A stretch of 64,000 bases of DNA, taken from positions 992,001 to 1,056,000 of the forward strand of contig NZ_SGXE01000001.1 in assembly GCF_004216895.1 (NCBI RefSeq), read 5' to 3'. Shown piece after piece: positions 1 through 9,126 of this stretch; the first letter of the stretch is position 1; every line of letters begins with the position of its first letter. The translations under genes and the position numbers were made by a program. This stretch comes from Aquimarina brevivitae. GTDB lineage: Bacteria > Bacteroidota > Bacteroidia > Flavobacteriales > Flavobacteriaceae. A model generated the notes under the pieces. That model had not been told where the DNA came from. It made no database searches and was given only the letters and a program-made list of their open reading frames with translations.

Positions 1-48
1 TTCCTTATCTATACCGTCAATTTTAATATCACCTGATATTGATTTCAT
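1..48 (-). CDS. 5' end of an unidentified gene (partial)
   Basis: Only the first 16 codons are inside the window, starting MKSISGDIKI and running off the left edge without a stop. An A/T-rich leader of about 120 bases separates it from the saccharopine-dehydrogenase-like gene, which is on the same strand upstream. The fragment is too short to assign to a family. It could be a chance open frame. Confidence 0.4.
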   Translation of the reverse strand, partial: MKSISGDIKIDGIDKE

Positions 49-170
49 AATTTAAATTATAATAAACTGTAAGTAAAAATACTGAGTTAATTTAAAAAAT
101 GAAATTAAATAACGATAGAAAGCTTATAACTAATACTGAAATGTGCTTTTAGATAAAAATCTAGATAATA

Positions 171-1538
171 CTAGCTCAATCGGTCTGGATTATATCCATA
201 GTAAGGCATTTCCTTCTCCTTAAAAATGATATCATAATCCTCCAATTCCTTAAGTATAGGCCCATAAATCTCTTTATGAATAGGAATGAGAACTCCAGCT
301 TTGGAAATAGTTTTATTTAATATTCTCAACGCAGCCATACCTACCGGAAGCCCAACTGTACGTGCCATAGCGGTATGCGCCTGGTTTTCTCCTATACTGA
401 CTAAGGTAGAATCAATTTGTTTTTTTTCACCATTGAGTTCGTAACCAAACTTGTGATACATGACTATCATATCTTTGTCATCGGGATCCAAAGACCATTT
501 TTCTGTAAGTATTTTTTGTAGAATTTGGGCGGGTGTAGCATTGACAAGTCCAACTTTTTTATTGGGATTAAACAGATCAAGTTCTAGTAGCTTTTCCCAC
601 ATAATATCATCCTGATCAATTTTTAAATAATGACGTAGCTTAAGCTCCACAGAATCCGTTGGAGAATAAGCCAGGAACGAATTAATAAAATCTCGGTAGC
701 TCATGTGTTCCGAGTTTTCCATCGTGTAGTCATCAGCAGTCATGCCTAACTGTACAAAAGTATTCCAAGCTCTAGAAAACCCCACTCTTCTTATCGTTCC
801 CCGATAAAGGGTAAGTACGTTGTCTAAGCCATATATACTTTGATATTTAAGCGAATCGCGATTGGCATAGCCTTCAAATTTACCATAGCCTTCAACCTCT
901 AAAAATTCCGTTCTTCTAAAGAGTTTATGATAAGGAATGTACTTATAAGTACCTTCCTGCAAAAATTTAGCAGTACCTCCTTGCCCGGCAATAACCACGT
1001 TTCTAGGGTTCCAGGTAAATTTGTAATTCCACAGATTATTGTCACTTTCTGGAGCTACGAGTCCACCAGTAAAGGATTCAAAAAGAATGACTTTTCCTCC
1101 TTTGTCTCTGATCTGGTCAATTACCTTCATTGCACTCATATGGTCAATACCGGGGTCTACTCCAATTTCGTTCATAAAGGTTAGTCCTTTTGCCTTTACC
1201 GCTTCATCTAATGCTTGCATTTCAGCACTTACATAAGACGCTGTGACCATATTTTTTTCGAATTCTAGGCAATCTTTTGCTACATTAATATGTAAGCTGG
1301 CAGGCAACATGGAGATGACTAAATCGGCATTTTGTATTGCTTCTTGGCGAGAATTTTTATCAAATATATCTAATTGAATCGCATTTGAGGCAGGATGATT
1401 TCCTACAAGCTTTTTTGCATTATCTATAGAAATGTCGCCTATAGTGATGCTTATATTTTCTTTTGTTGATTTTTCTTGTAGATATTTTATTAAGACGGCT
1501 GTTGATTTACCAGCACCAATAACAAGAATCTTCCGCAT
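171..1538 (-). CDS. saccharopine dehydrogenase family protein
   Basis: This is an NAD(P)-dependent oxidoreductase of the saccharopine dehydrogenase/reductase (Lys9-like) family, expected to act on lysine-pathway saccharopine in the cytoplasm. The N-terminus is a Rossmann fold with the dinucleotide-binding motif VIGAGKSTAVL at residues 6-16. The segment NEIGVDPGIDHM near residue 122 and the long C-terminal catalytic domain are typical of the family, and the length of 455 residues is normal. No lysine-catabolism partner (for example lysine-ketoglutarate reductase) is adjacent, so the exact substrate is inferred. It appears to be transcribed alone, away from the divergent DUF423 gene. Confidence 0.85.
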   Translation of the reverse strand: MRKILVIGAGKSTAVLIKYLQEKSTKENISITIGDISIDNAKKLVGNHPASNAIQLDIFDKNSRQEAIQNADLVISMLPASLHINVAKDCLEFEKNMVTASYVSAEMQALDEAVKAKGLTFMNEIGVDPGIDHMSAMKVIDQIRDKGGKVILFESFTGGLVAPESDNNLWNYKFTWNPRNVVIAGQGGTAKFLQEGTYKYIPYHKLFRRTEFLEVEGYGKFEGYANRDSLKYQSIYGLDNVLTLYRGTIRRVGFSRAWNTFVQLGMTADDYTMENSEHMSYRDFINSFLAYSPTDSVELKLRHYLKIDQDDIMWEKLLELDLFNPNKKVGLVNATPAQILQKILTEKWSLDPDDKDMIVMYHKFGYELNGEKKQIDSTLVSIGENQAHTAMARTVGLPVGMAALRILNKTISKAGVLIPIHKEIYGPILKELEDYDIIFKEKEMPYYGYNPDRLS

Positions 1539-1683
1539 GTCAATATTTATTTAATAACTTTGATGCGAATGTAATAAATAAGGAGGATAAAACACTTTTT
1601 GAATTAGCTGATTAATTATTTTTCTACTAAAAACATGTTTATTACACAGTCTTATTTTAGTTTTACTATCAATTTAATTAAAA

Positions 1684-2073
1684 ATGAACCAAAATAAAAC
1701 AATTTTGATTACGGGGAGTGTCGTGGCTTTGCTAAGTGTGCTATTCGGAGCTTTTGGTGCCCATGGATTGAAAGGTTTAGTGGATAGTGATGGCATTGCT
1801 TCTTTTACCACTGCTGTGAGATATCAAATGTATCACGCTTTATTCTTATTAATCTTAGGAGGTCTTTCATTTTTATCGACACAACAAAAGCGAATTATTT
1901 ACAGACTTATACTGGCAGGTATCCTACTTTTTTCAGGTTCAATTTACATTTTGGTGCTTGATGAAATTGTAGGAGTAAATTTGTCTTCTATTGGATTTAT
2001 AACTCCAATTGGTGGCCTGTTGCTGATTACAGGATGGGTTTTTACGACGTATTACATCGCTAAGATTAAATAA
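1684..2073 (+). CDS. DUF423 family small membrane protein
   Basis: This is a 129-residue integral membrane protein with about four hydrophobic helices. The segment LFGAFGAHGLKG near residues 20-31 and the phrase RYQMYHALFLL are hallmarks of the DUF423 (YgdD-like) family, whose function is unknown. The length is the family norm. It is a single gene between the divergent saccharopine-dehydrogenase-like gene and pckA. The leader is A/T-rich with no Shine-Dalgarno sequence, as is usual in Bacteroidetes. Confidence 0.85.
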   Translation: MNQNKTILITGSVVALLSVLFGAFGAHGLKGLVDSDGIASFTTAVRYQMYHALFLLILGGLSFLSTQQKRIIYRLILAGILLFSGSIYILVLDEIVGVNLSSIGFITPIGGLLLITGWVFTTYYIAKIK

Positions 2074-2104
2074 GATTTTTATCGTGTGGTTTGGATATTA
2101 TTCC

Positions 2105-2112
2105 TAATTTTG
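2105..2112 (+). promoter_or_regulatory. TAnnTTTG -7 promoter element of pckA
   Basis: TAATTTTG matches the Bacteroidetes -7 consensus and lies about 30 bases before the pckA start codon. No well-spaced TTG at -33 is evident. Confidence 0.5.
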
Positions 2113-2141
2113 TACGAACATAACAAACACAACATATTTTT

Positions 2142-3758
2142 ATGGAATCACTGTATCCAACTACGAAAACGTTTTCGTTAAAGAATTACGGGATAAAAAA
2201 TGCAACCACTCGATACCAACTATCTCCAGAGGAATTAGAGAAACAAACCGTGCAAAAAGGGCAAGGTGTAGTTACTAAGTCTGGTGCTTTGGCAATTAAC
2301 ACCGGAGAGTTTACGGGTCGATCTCCTAAAGATCGATTTATTGTTAAGGATAAAATTACTGAGGACAAAGTTTGGTGGGGTGATATCAATATTCCTTTTG
2401 AACCAGACGCGTTTGATAAATTATATGATAAGGTAACAGCGTATCTTTCTGGAAAAGAAATTTTCGTAAGGGATAGTTATGCCTGCGCAGACCCAGAATA
2501 CAGATTAAAAATTAGAGTAATCAACGAATATCCGTGGTCGAATATGTTTGCGTATAATATGTTTATTCGACCTGAACCAAAAGAACTTGATGATTTTGAA
2601 CCAGATTGGTTGGTTGTTAATGCACCTGGTTTTATGGCAGATCCTAAAGTTGATGGAACACGTCAACATAACTTTGCCATCCTTAATTTTACTAAAAAAA
2701 TAGCATTAATAGGGGGTACAGGATATACAGGAGAAATCAAAAAAGGTATATTTTCTGCCTTGAATTTTATCTTGCCGGTAGAACGTAATTGCTTGCCAAT
2801 GCACTGTTCTGCTAATGTGGGCGAAGAAGGCGATACGGCAATTTTCTTTGGACTTTCTGGTACAGGAAAAACTACTTTGTCTACAGATCCTAATCGTAAG
2901 CTTATTGGAGATGATGAACACGGTTGGACGAAAGAGGATACCATTTTTAATTTTGAAGGAGGATGCTACGCTAAGGTGATCGATCTTTCTGCAGAGAATG
3001 AGCCAGAAATCTATGGCGCAATTAAAAAAGGAGCTATCCTAGAAAATGTTATTATTGATGATAACGGTGAAGTTGACTTTTCGGATACTTCGATTACACA
3101 AAATACAAGAGTAAGCTACCCTATTTTTCATATTGAAAATATTAAGGAACCATCAATAGGTAAGAATCCAAAGAATATTTTCTTTTTAACAGCAGATGCC
3201 TTCGGAGTGTTGCCTCCTATATCTAAGCTTACACCGAGCCAGGCAGCATATCATTTTATGTCGGGTTACACGGCTAAAGTAGCAGGAACGGAAGCAGGAG
3301 TTGTAGAACCGCAACCATCGTTTTCTGCTTGTTTTGGAGCACCTTTTATGCCGCTACATCCTGCGAAATATGCAGAAATGTTGATTAAAAAAATGAAGGA
3401 TGCGGGTGTAAATGTATGGTTAGTAAATACAGGTTGGACCGGTGGACCATATGGTGTAGGTACACGAATGAAATTAAAATATACTCGTGCTATGATACAA
3501 GCCGTTCTTAATGGAGACTTAGGTTTGTACAATTATGATGATTATCATATCCATAGTGTATTTGGAGTAGCGCAGCCTAGAAAGTGCCCTGGTGTACCAA
3601 CAGAGGTGTTAAGCCCTAGAACCACCTGGAATGATGACGAGGCATATTATAAGACTGCATTTAAGCTTTCCAACGCCTTTAGAGAGAACTTTAAAAAGTT
3701 TGAAGCTTATGCTAACGAAGAAATAAGACGAGGTGGGCCTCAGCGTTATGCTTTTTAA
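2142..3758 (+). CDS. pckA: phosphoenolpyruvate carboxykinase (ATP)
   Basis: Converts oxaloacetate plus ATP to phosphoenolpyruvate, CO2 and ADP, the entry step of gluconeogenesis in the cytosol. The kinase P-loop GLSGTGKTTLS is near residue 236, followed by the IGDDEHGW metal/nucleotide motif. The upstream segment NTGEFTGRSPKDRF (about residues 53-66) is the substrate-binding signature of the ATP-type enzyme. The length of 538 residues is normal. It is monocistronic: a TAnnTTTG element precedes it and a strong terminator hairpin follows. Confidence 0.97.
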   Translation: MESLYPTTKTFSLKNYGIKNATTRYQLSPEELEKQTVQKGQGVVTKSGALAINTGEFTGRSPKDRFIVKDKITEDKVWWGDINIPFEPDAFDKLYDKVTAYLSGKEIFVRDSYACADPEYRLKIRVINEYPWSNMFAYNMFIRPEPKELDDFEPDWLVVNAPGFMADPKVDGTRQHNFAILNFTKKIALIGGTGYTGEIKKGIFSALNFILPVERNCLPMHCSANVGEEGDTAIFFGLSGTGKTTLSTDPNRKLIGDDEHGWTKEDTIFNFEGGCYAKVIDLSAENEPEIYGAIKKGAILENVIIDDNGEVDFSDTSITQNTRVSYPIFHIENIKEPSIGKNPKNIFFLTADAFGVLPPISKLTPSQAAYHFMSGYTAKVAGTEAGVVEPQPSFSACFGAPFMPLHPAKYAEMLIKKMKDAGVNVWLVNTGWTGGPYGVGTRMKLKYTRAMIQAVLNGDLGLYNYDDYHIHSVFGVAQPRKCPGVPTEVLSPRTTWNDDEAYYKTAFKLSNAFRENFKKFEAYANEEIRRGGPQRYAF

Positions 3759-3780
3759 GTAGCATTAAATATAAAACCAA

Positions 3781-3815
3781 AAAAGGCTTGTAATTTTGAT
3801 TACAAGCCTTTTTTT
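3781..3815. terminator. bidirectional rho-independent terminator
   Basis: A 13-bp perfect stem (AAAGGCTTGTAAT / ATTACAAGCCTTT) with a 4-base loop is flanked by A- and T-runs. It sits between the converging pckA and hemD genes and can serve both. Confidence 0.9.
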
Positions 3816-3859
3816 ATATCTAATTTTCAGAATTAAGAGTTATCTTCTTTCTGATAGGT

Positions 3860-4606
3860 TTATTTTTTGTTTACCTGCTTTATGTATTTCTGTAATGCCA
3901 TAGTCATGGATGGTGTTTCCGGAGTAGGAGCTTGGATATTTACTACAAGACCATGCTCTTCGGCTGCCTTTACGGTTGAATTACCAAATACCGCAATACG
4001 AGTATCTTTCTGCTTAAAATCAGGAAAGTTTTCAAATAAAGACTGAATCCCTGAAGGGCTAAAAAACACCAAAATGTCATAAAATACGTGTCGTAGGTGA
4101 GAAAGATCACTAACTACCGTACGATAAAATATGGCTTGTTTCCAATTCACTTTTAATTCATCTAGTGTTTCCGGTACATCTGGCTTCAATTTATCAGAAG
4201 AAGGGAGTAGAAATGTTTCTCCTTTGTATTTTTTAATTAAAGGAGATAGTTCCTGAAAAGTACGCTTGCCCACATAAATTTTACGTTTTCTATATACTAC
4301 GTATTTTTGTAGATAATAGGCTACCGCTTCACTTTGACAAAAATATTTCAAAGAATCTGGCACCTTGTATCGCATTTCTTCGGCTATTCTAAAAAAGTGA
4401 TCAACTGAATTACGACTGGTAAGTATGATAGCTGTATATTTCGAAAGATCGATTTTTTGCATCCTAACTTCTTTGGAATCCACCCCTTCCACATGGATAA
4501 AGGGTATAAAATCGATTTTTACTTTCTCTTTTTCTTCAAGCTCAAAATAAGGTGAATTTTCTACTTTAGGCTCTGGTTGTGAGACCAAAATTGTTTTCAC
4601 TTTCAT
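3860..4606 (-). CDS. hemD: uroporphyrinogen-III synthase
   Basis: Predicted to close hydroxymethylbilane into uroporphyrinogen III in tetrapyrrole synthesis. Two Rossmann-like halves are visible. The first contains AIILTSRNSVDHFF (about residues 59-72), which corresponds to the family TSxNxV motif. The second has ILVFFSPSGIQSLF and the conserved IAVFGNSTVKAAEEHG near the C-terminus. The length of 248 residues is normal. It is 22 bases downstream of the DUF4271 gene, a pairing I know from other flavobacteria. HemD sequences are weakly conserved, so the call rests on the S/T-rich motifs plus context. Confidence 0.85.
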   Translation of the reverse strand: MKVKTILVSQPEPKVENSPYFELEEKEKVKIDFIPFIHVEGVDSKEVRMQKIDLSKYTAIILTSRNSVDHFFRIAEEMRYKVPDSLKYFCQSEAVAYYLQKYVVYRKRKIYVGKRTFQELSPLIKKYKGETFLLPSSDKLKPDVPETLDELKVNWKQAIFYRTVVSDLSHLRHVFYDILVFFSPSGIQSLFENFPDFKQKDTRIAVFGNSTVKAAEEHGLVVNIQAPTPETPSMTMALQKYIKQVNKK

Positions 4607-4628
4607 ATGTTATTATTTTGCGATGTTT

Positions 4629-5285
4629 TTACTGCCCCAATAATTTGTATAGCACAAAATAAGGTGCAATTTCAAGTGCGCAAAGATACAAAATAAAATA
4701 CAACAAGTGATTTAAAATGACCTTTTCATTTTTTTTGAAAATAGAAATCAATACCACCGTGTTCAATAAAAGTACGGCTATGCCTACCATTAAAAGAACA
4801 ATTTTTGAGGGTTCTACAGTGTACGTAAAAATAATATTAAAAGGCAGTAAAATTATACCCAAAAAATTGCGATATGATAATTTGTAGAACACGTAATCTT
4901 CAATAAGTGTTTCGATCTCAAAAACCGTAGCGACTATTTTTTCAATTAAAATTTTACTTATTATAAATGACAAGTAAAAAAATGTAATTTCAGTAAATAA
5001 GATTAAGGCGTTTTCTGATTCAATGCCTTTAAAGGTTTTGATACAAATTAATATAAACAATGAGATCGATAGTGCCTGTGCAACAATTAAAAAACTATTG
5101 AACAAGGAGGATAGCTGATTGCCTTTTTGGCCAAAAATTACATATTTGCTAGAGTTGAATAAACTTATAAAATGTGCAAATCGTAGAGGATTGGTAAGCT
5201 TGGCAGCTAATAACGCAGTAAGTGTAAGTATAAAAACTACAGTTATCCAATTGGTACTTACTATTTCTCTACTGATTACTTCCAT
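4629..5285 (-). CDS. DUF4271 domain membrane protein
   Basis: This is a 218-residue, very hydrophobic protein with about five to six membrane helices. The motif VIFGQKGNQLSSLFN near residues 48-62 and the pattern of helices match DUF4271, a family confined to Bacteroidetes and often next to hemD, as here. No catalytic residues are recognisable and the function is unknown. It probably forms a two-gene unit with hemD. Confidence 0.75.
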   Translation of the reverse strand: MEVISREIVSTNWITVVFILTLTALLAAKLTNPLRFAHFISLFNSSKYVIFGQKGNQLSSLFNSFLIVAQALSISLFILICIKTFKGIESENALILFTEITFFYLSFIISKILIEKIVATVFEIETLIEDYVFYKLSYRNFLGIILLPFNIIFTYTVEPSKIVLLMVGIAVLLLNTVVLISIFKKNEKVILNHLLYFILYLCALEIAPYFVLYKLLGQ

Positions 5286-5406
5286 GCTTATAATAGATCT
5301 TGTAAAAGTATTGTTTATCGGTTAGATTTTAAAATCATAAAAAATTTAAATTTTAAATTCAAAAATTACAGGATACCGAACACCAAAAACCTTTTGAATA
5401 TTTAAT

Positions 5407-5414
5407 TATATTTG
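5407..5414 (+). promoter_or_regulatory. TAnnTTTG -7 promoter element
   Basis: TATATTTG lies 17 bases before the ATG of the glycosyltransferase-dihydroorotase-DUF4296 unit. It fits the Bacteroidetes -7 consensus and would give a short leader. Confidence 0.6.
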
Positions 5415-5430
5415 CCTGAAAATATCTTGC

Positions 5431-6162
5431 ATGGCTAATGCCTTAGTTATTATACCTACGTATAACGAGGTTGAAAATATCGAACGAATCACCCGAAATG
5501 TTTTTTCACTACAACGCAATTTTCATATTTTGGTTGTAGATGACAATTCCCCGGATGGAACCGCAGCATTAGTTGAAACAGTACAAGAGGATTTTGAAGG
5601 TAAACTATTCTTGCTTAGAAGACAGCAGAAAGAAGGACTGGGAACCGCTTATATCTCGGGTTTTAAATGGGCATTGGATAGAGATTATGACTATATTTTT
5701 GAAATGGATGCGGATTTTTCGCATAACCCTAACGATTTGATTCGTTTATATAATGCCAGTGCCAAAGGCACGGCTGATGTTGTTATAGGATCTCGATATG
5801 CAACAGGAGTTAATGTTGTTAATTGGCCGATGAGTAGAGTTTTATTATCTTGGTTAGCCTCAAAGTATGTCCGCTTTATAACCGGTATGGATATCCATGA
5901 TACTACAGCTGGATTTATATGTTATCGAAGAACGGTTTTAGAAAAAATAAATCTCGATAAAATAAAATTTGTGGGTTATGCTTTTCAGATTGAAATGAAA
6001 TTTAAAGCCCACCTTTTAAATTTTAATATCGAAGAGGTGCCGGTAATTTTTACAGATCGAACTAAAGGAATTTCCAAAATGAGTAAAGGAATCATTTCCG
6101 AAGCCATTTTTGGAGTGCTTACAATGAAAATAAAGAGTTTATTTAACTTATATGAAATATGA
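5431..6162 (+). CDS. polyprenol monophosphomannose synthase-like glycosyltransferase (GT2)
   Basis: Predicted to transfer mannose (or another hexose) from a nucleotide sugar to a polyprenyl phosphate at the cytoplasmic membrane face. It begins with the GT2 signature VIIPTYNEVENI, then VVDDNSPDGT, and has the metal-binding EMDADFSHNP (DxD) near residue 92. The motif DTTAGFICYRR and a short C-terminus without extra membrane domains match the DPM1-type subgroup. The length of 243 residues is normal. Its stop overlaps the start of the dihydroorotase gene by ATGA, so the two are co-translated. Confidence 0.9.
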   Translation: MANALVIIPTYNEVENIERITRNVFSLQRNFHILVVDDNSPDGTAALVETVQEDFEGKLFLLRRQQKEGLGTAYISGFKWALDRDYDYIFEMDADFSHNPNDLIRLYNASAKGTADVVIGSRYATGVNVVNWPMSRVLLSWLASKYVRFITGMDIHDTTAGFICYRRTVLEKINLDKIKFVGYAFQIEMKFKAHLLNFNIEEVPVIFTDRTKGISKMSKGIISEAIFGVLTMKIKSLFNLYEI

Positions 6163-7505
6163 CCACAGAACAAATACTAATTAAAAATGCCCAGATTGTT
6201 AACGAGGGAGAAATTATTAATGGGGACGTGTTTATAGAAAATGGTGTTTTTAAGAAAATAGCTACACAAATTAGCGCAAAGTCACCTAATACCAAAATTA
6301 TCGATGCGGAGGGCAACTATTTATTACCTGGGGTTATAGATGATCAAGTACATTTTAGAGAACCGGGCTTAACGCATAAAGCTACTATTGAAACTGAATC
6401 CAGAGCAGCAGTAGCTGGGGGGATTACGTCTTTTATTGAACAGCCTAATACTGTTCCGCAGGCGGTTACTATAGAACTGTTGGAAGACAAATATGAAATA
6501 GCTTCAAAGACGAGCTATGCAAACTATTCGTTTATGTTTGGCGGAACTAATGATAATTTAGCTGAAATTTTGAAGGTAAACCCAAAAAATGTTGCTGGAT
6601 TAAAATTGTTTCTTGGATCATCTACCGGAGATATGTTAGTCGATAATCCAAAGGTTATTGAAAAAATATTTTCTTCTACTAAATTGCTTATAGCTGTGCA
6701 TTGCGAAGATGAACAAACAATTCAGCAAAACACCAAGAAGTATGTGGCAGAGTACGGTGATGATATTCCTATTGCATTACACCCTGAAATTCGTAGCGAG
6801 TTAGCTTGCTATTTATCCTCTTCCAGAGCTGTAGCATTGGCAAGAAAAACAGGTGCAAGATTACACGTTTTTCACCTGTCTACTGCTAAGGAATTGGAGT
6901 TATTTGACAATGATATTCCTCTTGAAGAAAAAATGATTACTGCAGAGGTTTGCATTCATCATTTATGGTTTAGTCATGAAGATTATAAAGAAAAAGGAAC
7001 CTTGATTAAATGGAATCCGGCTGTTAAAAAAGCTTCAGATCGCGATGCATTATTTGAAGCCTTATTGGCGGATAAAATTGATGTTATCGCTACAGATCAC
7101 GCACCACATACCATTGAAGAAAAGCAAAACCCGTATACCAAGGCACCTTCAGGTGGTCCACTAGTGCAACACGCACTTCCGGCTATGCTAGAATTTTATC
7201 ATCAGGGAAAGATTTCTTTAGAAAAAATAGTAGAAAAAATGTGTCATAATCCGGCTAAGCTTTTTAAGGTGGAAGGTAGAGGATATATAAAGGAAGGATA
7301 TAAAGCGGATGCGGTATTGGTTGATCTTAATGCGCCTTGGACCGTTACTAAGGAGAATATTTTTTATAAATGTGGGTGGTCTCCGTTTGAAGGGAGCACC
7401 TTTAAATCCAGAATAACGCACACCTTGGTAAATGGGGCTTTAGTTTATGAGAATTTTAAGCACAATGAGATAAAAAATGGACAACGCCTAACCTTTGATC
7501 GATGA
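6159..7505 (+). CDS. pyrC: dihydroorotase
   Basis: Zinc amidohydrolase that cyclises carbamoyl-aspartate to dihydroorotate in pyrimidine synthesis. The first metal motif is seen in DDQVHFREPG (residues 62-71), which keeps the histidine and arginine of DxHxR. The carbamylated-lysine region is GLKLFLGSS, further ligands are in AVHCED and HVFHLST, and the catalytic aspartate is in ATDHAPH near residue 310. The length of 448 residues fits class I dihydroorotase. It overlaps its neighbours at both ends by four bases, in a three-gene unit. Confidence 0.93.
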   Translation: MTTEQILIKNAQIVNEGEIINGDVFIENGVFKKIATQISAKSPNTKIIDAEGNYLLPGVIDDQVHFREPGLTHKATIETESRAAVAGGITSFIEQPNTVPQAVTIELLEDKYEIASKTSYANYSFMFGGTNDNLAEILKVNPKNVAGLKLFLGSSTGDMLVDNPKVIEKIFSSTKLLIAVHCEDEQTIQQNTKKYVAEYGDDIPIALHPEIRSELACYLSSSRAVALARKTGARLHVFHLSTAKELELFDNDIPLEEKMITAEVCIHHLWFSHEDYKEKGTLIKWNPAVKKASDRDALFEALLADKIDVIATDHAPHTIEEKQNPYTKAPSGGPLVQHALPAMLEFYHQGKISLEKIVEKMCHNPAKLFKVEGRGYIKEGYKADAVLVDLNAPWTVTKENIFYKCGWSPFEGSTFKSRITHTLVNGALVYENFKHNEIKNGQRLTFDR

Positions 7506-8038
7506 AAAAATTATTGATCATTCTCGTATCTTTTGTAGTTATTTTGGCTTGCCAAAACGTAAAAAAAGCACCTAAACCCGATCGTGTAATCGAAGAAGAG
7601 CTTATGGTGAAGATCCTAACTGATATTGCCGTGGTTAAAGCTGCTAAAGGATCGCATCGAAGACTTATGGAAGAACATCACATCAATCCTGAAGCTTATA
7701 TCTTAAATAAATATGATATTGATAGTGTTGTCTTTGCACAAAATAACGCCTGGTATGCGAATCAATTAAAAGAGTACGAAAGAATTTTTGCCCGTGTAAG
7801 AGATCGTCTTTCGGCTTCCAAAGAGGAATATAAATTATTAAGTCAAAAAGAAGACTCTATACAAGCTATCAAGGATTCAATTGCGCAAGCAAAAACGAAT
7901 AAAGCGTCAGACGGACCAAAATTTTCAATAGATGAGTTAAGCAAACAAAGTGAAGAGGAATTATCAATAGAAGACGAAGAAACGGCAAGAAAAAAGCGAT
8001 TTTCTAAGAATACTCAGTTAAAAAATAAGAAGCAGTAG
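7502..8038 (+). CDS. DUF4296 lipoprotein
   Basis: This is a 178-residue predicted lipoprotein: a basic start, a hydrophobic stretch and a lipobox ending at Cys17 (VILAC). The region VIEEELMVKILTDIAVVKAA and the following YDIDSVVFAQNNAWYANQLKEY part match DUF4296, a Bacteroidetes family of unknown function. The C-terminal third is charged and probably disordered or coiled. It is the last gene of the glycosyltransferase-pyrC unit, and its 3' end overlaps the converging epimerase gene by 35 bases. Confidence 0.8.
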   Translation: MKKLLIILVSFVVILACQNVKKAPKPDRVIEEELMVKILTDIAVVKAAKGSHRRLMEEHHINPEAYILNKYDIDSVVFAQNNAWYANQLKEYERIFARVRDRLSASKEEYKLLSQKEDSIQAIKDSIAQAKTNKASDGPKFSIDELSKQSEEELSIEDEETARKKRFSKNTQLKNKKQ

Positions 8039-9017
8039 TAGTTATAGACTTCTGTATGGGTTCAAATTCGAAATTAAGATCCTTTTCAATCTTTGCACTA
8101 CTGTAATTACTTTGGGAAAATGCACTTTTTATTGAGGCTTTAAAAATAGTTCTTTTAGATCTAAAAACTAGATGTAACAACCATTCGGCATACATGGCAA
8201 AGGTCATTAGATTTTTGGATGCTTTTTTGGTAGGTGCTTTTTTGCCTAACGCGTTTGCGATGAAACTAAAGGAGTCTTTGAAACTCATATTTTCGGCAAC
8301 CAATATATATCGATTATTTTTTAGATCACTTTTCATTAGGCCATACATACTTTTCACCACATCGTGGACTCCCACATAACCCGTTATACCAGGTGTGTAA
8401 TAAGATAATCCTTTATAAATTCGTTTGAAGATGACTCCACTTCCTCCATTAAAAAAACCGGGACCGATAATGATACCTGGGTTGACGATAACCGCATCTA
8501 ATCCTTCTTGCGTACCTCGCCAAACCTCCATCTCTGCACCATACTTGGTAATAGCATAAACTGAATTGGTACTTTCGGGATTCCATTCGGCCGCTTCCGT
8601 AATAATGGAAGTATTATGATCTTCTCCCAAGGCTGCGATGGAGCTTACATGACAAAATTTCTTAACCTTGTTCACGATACATAGGTTGACAATATTGGCG
8701 GTTCCTTCAATATTTACTTTTCGTAATAATTTATATCTCGCCGGATTGAAACTAATCTTGGCAGCACAGTGATACACCTCAGTGATCCCTTGCAGTGCTT
8801 CGGTTAAATTTGGAATATTAGTGAAGTCTCCTTTAAACCACTGCACCTTATTGAGTAAGCCAATTTCTTCGTCTTTTAAAAAATCTTTGATCAATTTTAT
8901 GGCTTGATCTCGTTTTGGTTCACTTCTGTAAAGTGCTCTTATTCGGTCTTCTTTTTGGATTAAATGCAACACTAAGTGACTGCCAACTAAACCGGTAGCT
9001 CCTGTAACTAAGATCAT
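8004..9017 (-). CDS. NAD-dependent epimerase/dehydratase family protein
   Basis: This is an extended short-chain dehydrogenase. It starts with ILVTGATGLVGSHLVLHL (GxxGxxG NAD-binding loop, residues 2-19) and has the catalytic YAITK motif (YxxxK, about residue 153) preceded by the HVSSIAALGE serine segment. The length of 337 residues is normal. Substrate residues do not distinguish a sugar epimerase from a dihydroflavonol-reductase-like enzyme. It is a single gene, divergent from tyrS. Confidence 0.85.
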   Translation of the reverse strand: MILVTGATGLVGSHLVLHLIQKEDRIRALYRSEPKRDQAIKLIKDFLKDEEIGLLNKVQWFKGDFTNIPNLTEALQGITEVYHCAAKISFNPARYKLLRKVNIEGTANIVNLCIVNKVKKFCHVSSIAALGEDHNTSIITEAAEWNPESTNSVYAITKYGAEMEVWRGTQEGLDAVIVNPGIIIGPGFFNGGSGVIFKRIYKGLSYYTPGITGYVGVHDVVKSMYGLMKSDLKNNRYILVAENMSFKDSFSFIANALGKKAPTKKASKNLMTFAMYAEWLLHLVFRSKRTIFKASIKSAFSQSNYSSAKIEKDLNFEFEPIQKSITTTASYFLTEYS

Positions 9018-9094
9018 GGTGTTATGGTTTAATTACGAAAGTAAGCATTCTTAGCTTTTAAGTATAAATTGTAGGGCAATATTGTCCATATTTT

Positions 9095-9102
9095 TATCTT
9101 TG
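9095..9102 (+). promoter_or_regulatory. TAnnTTTG -7 promoter element of tyrS
   Basis: TATCTTTG lies 25 bases before the ATG at 9127. It places transcription start near 9108, downstream of an in-frame TTG at 9082. This decides in favour of the ATG as the tyrS start. Confidence 0.65.
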
Positions 9103-9126
9103 TCGCTATTAAAGAAAGCATCACCA

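Noticed and set aside
9082..9126. Upstream TTG start adding 15 residues to TyrS.
   Set aside because: It lies upstream of the TATCTTTG promoter element at 9095-9102, and the extra residues do not resemble TyrS.
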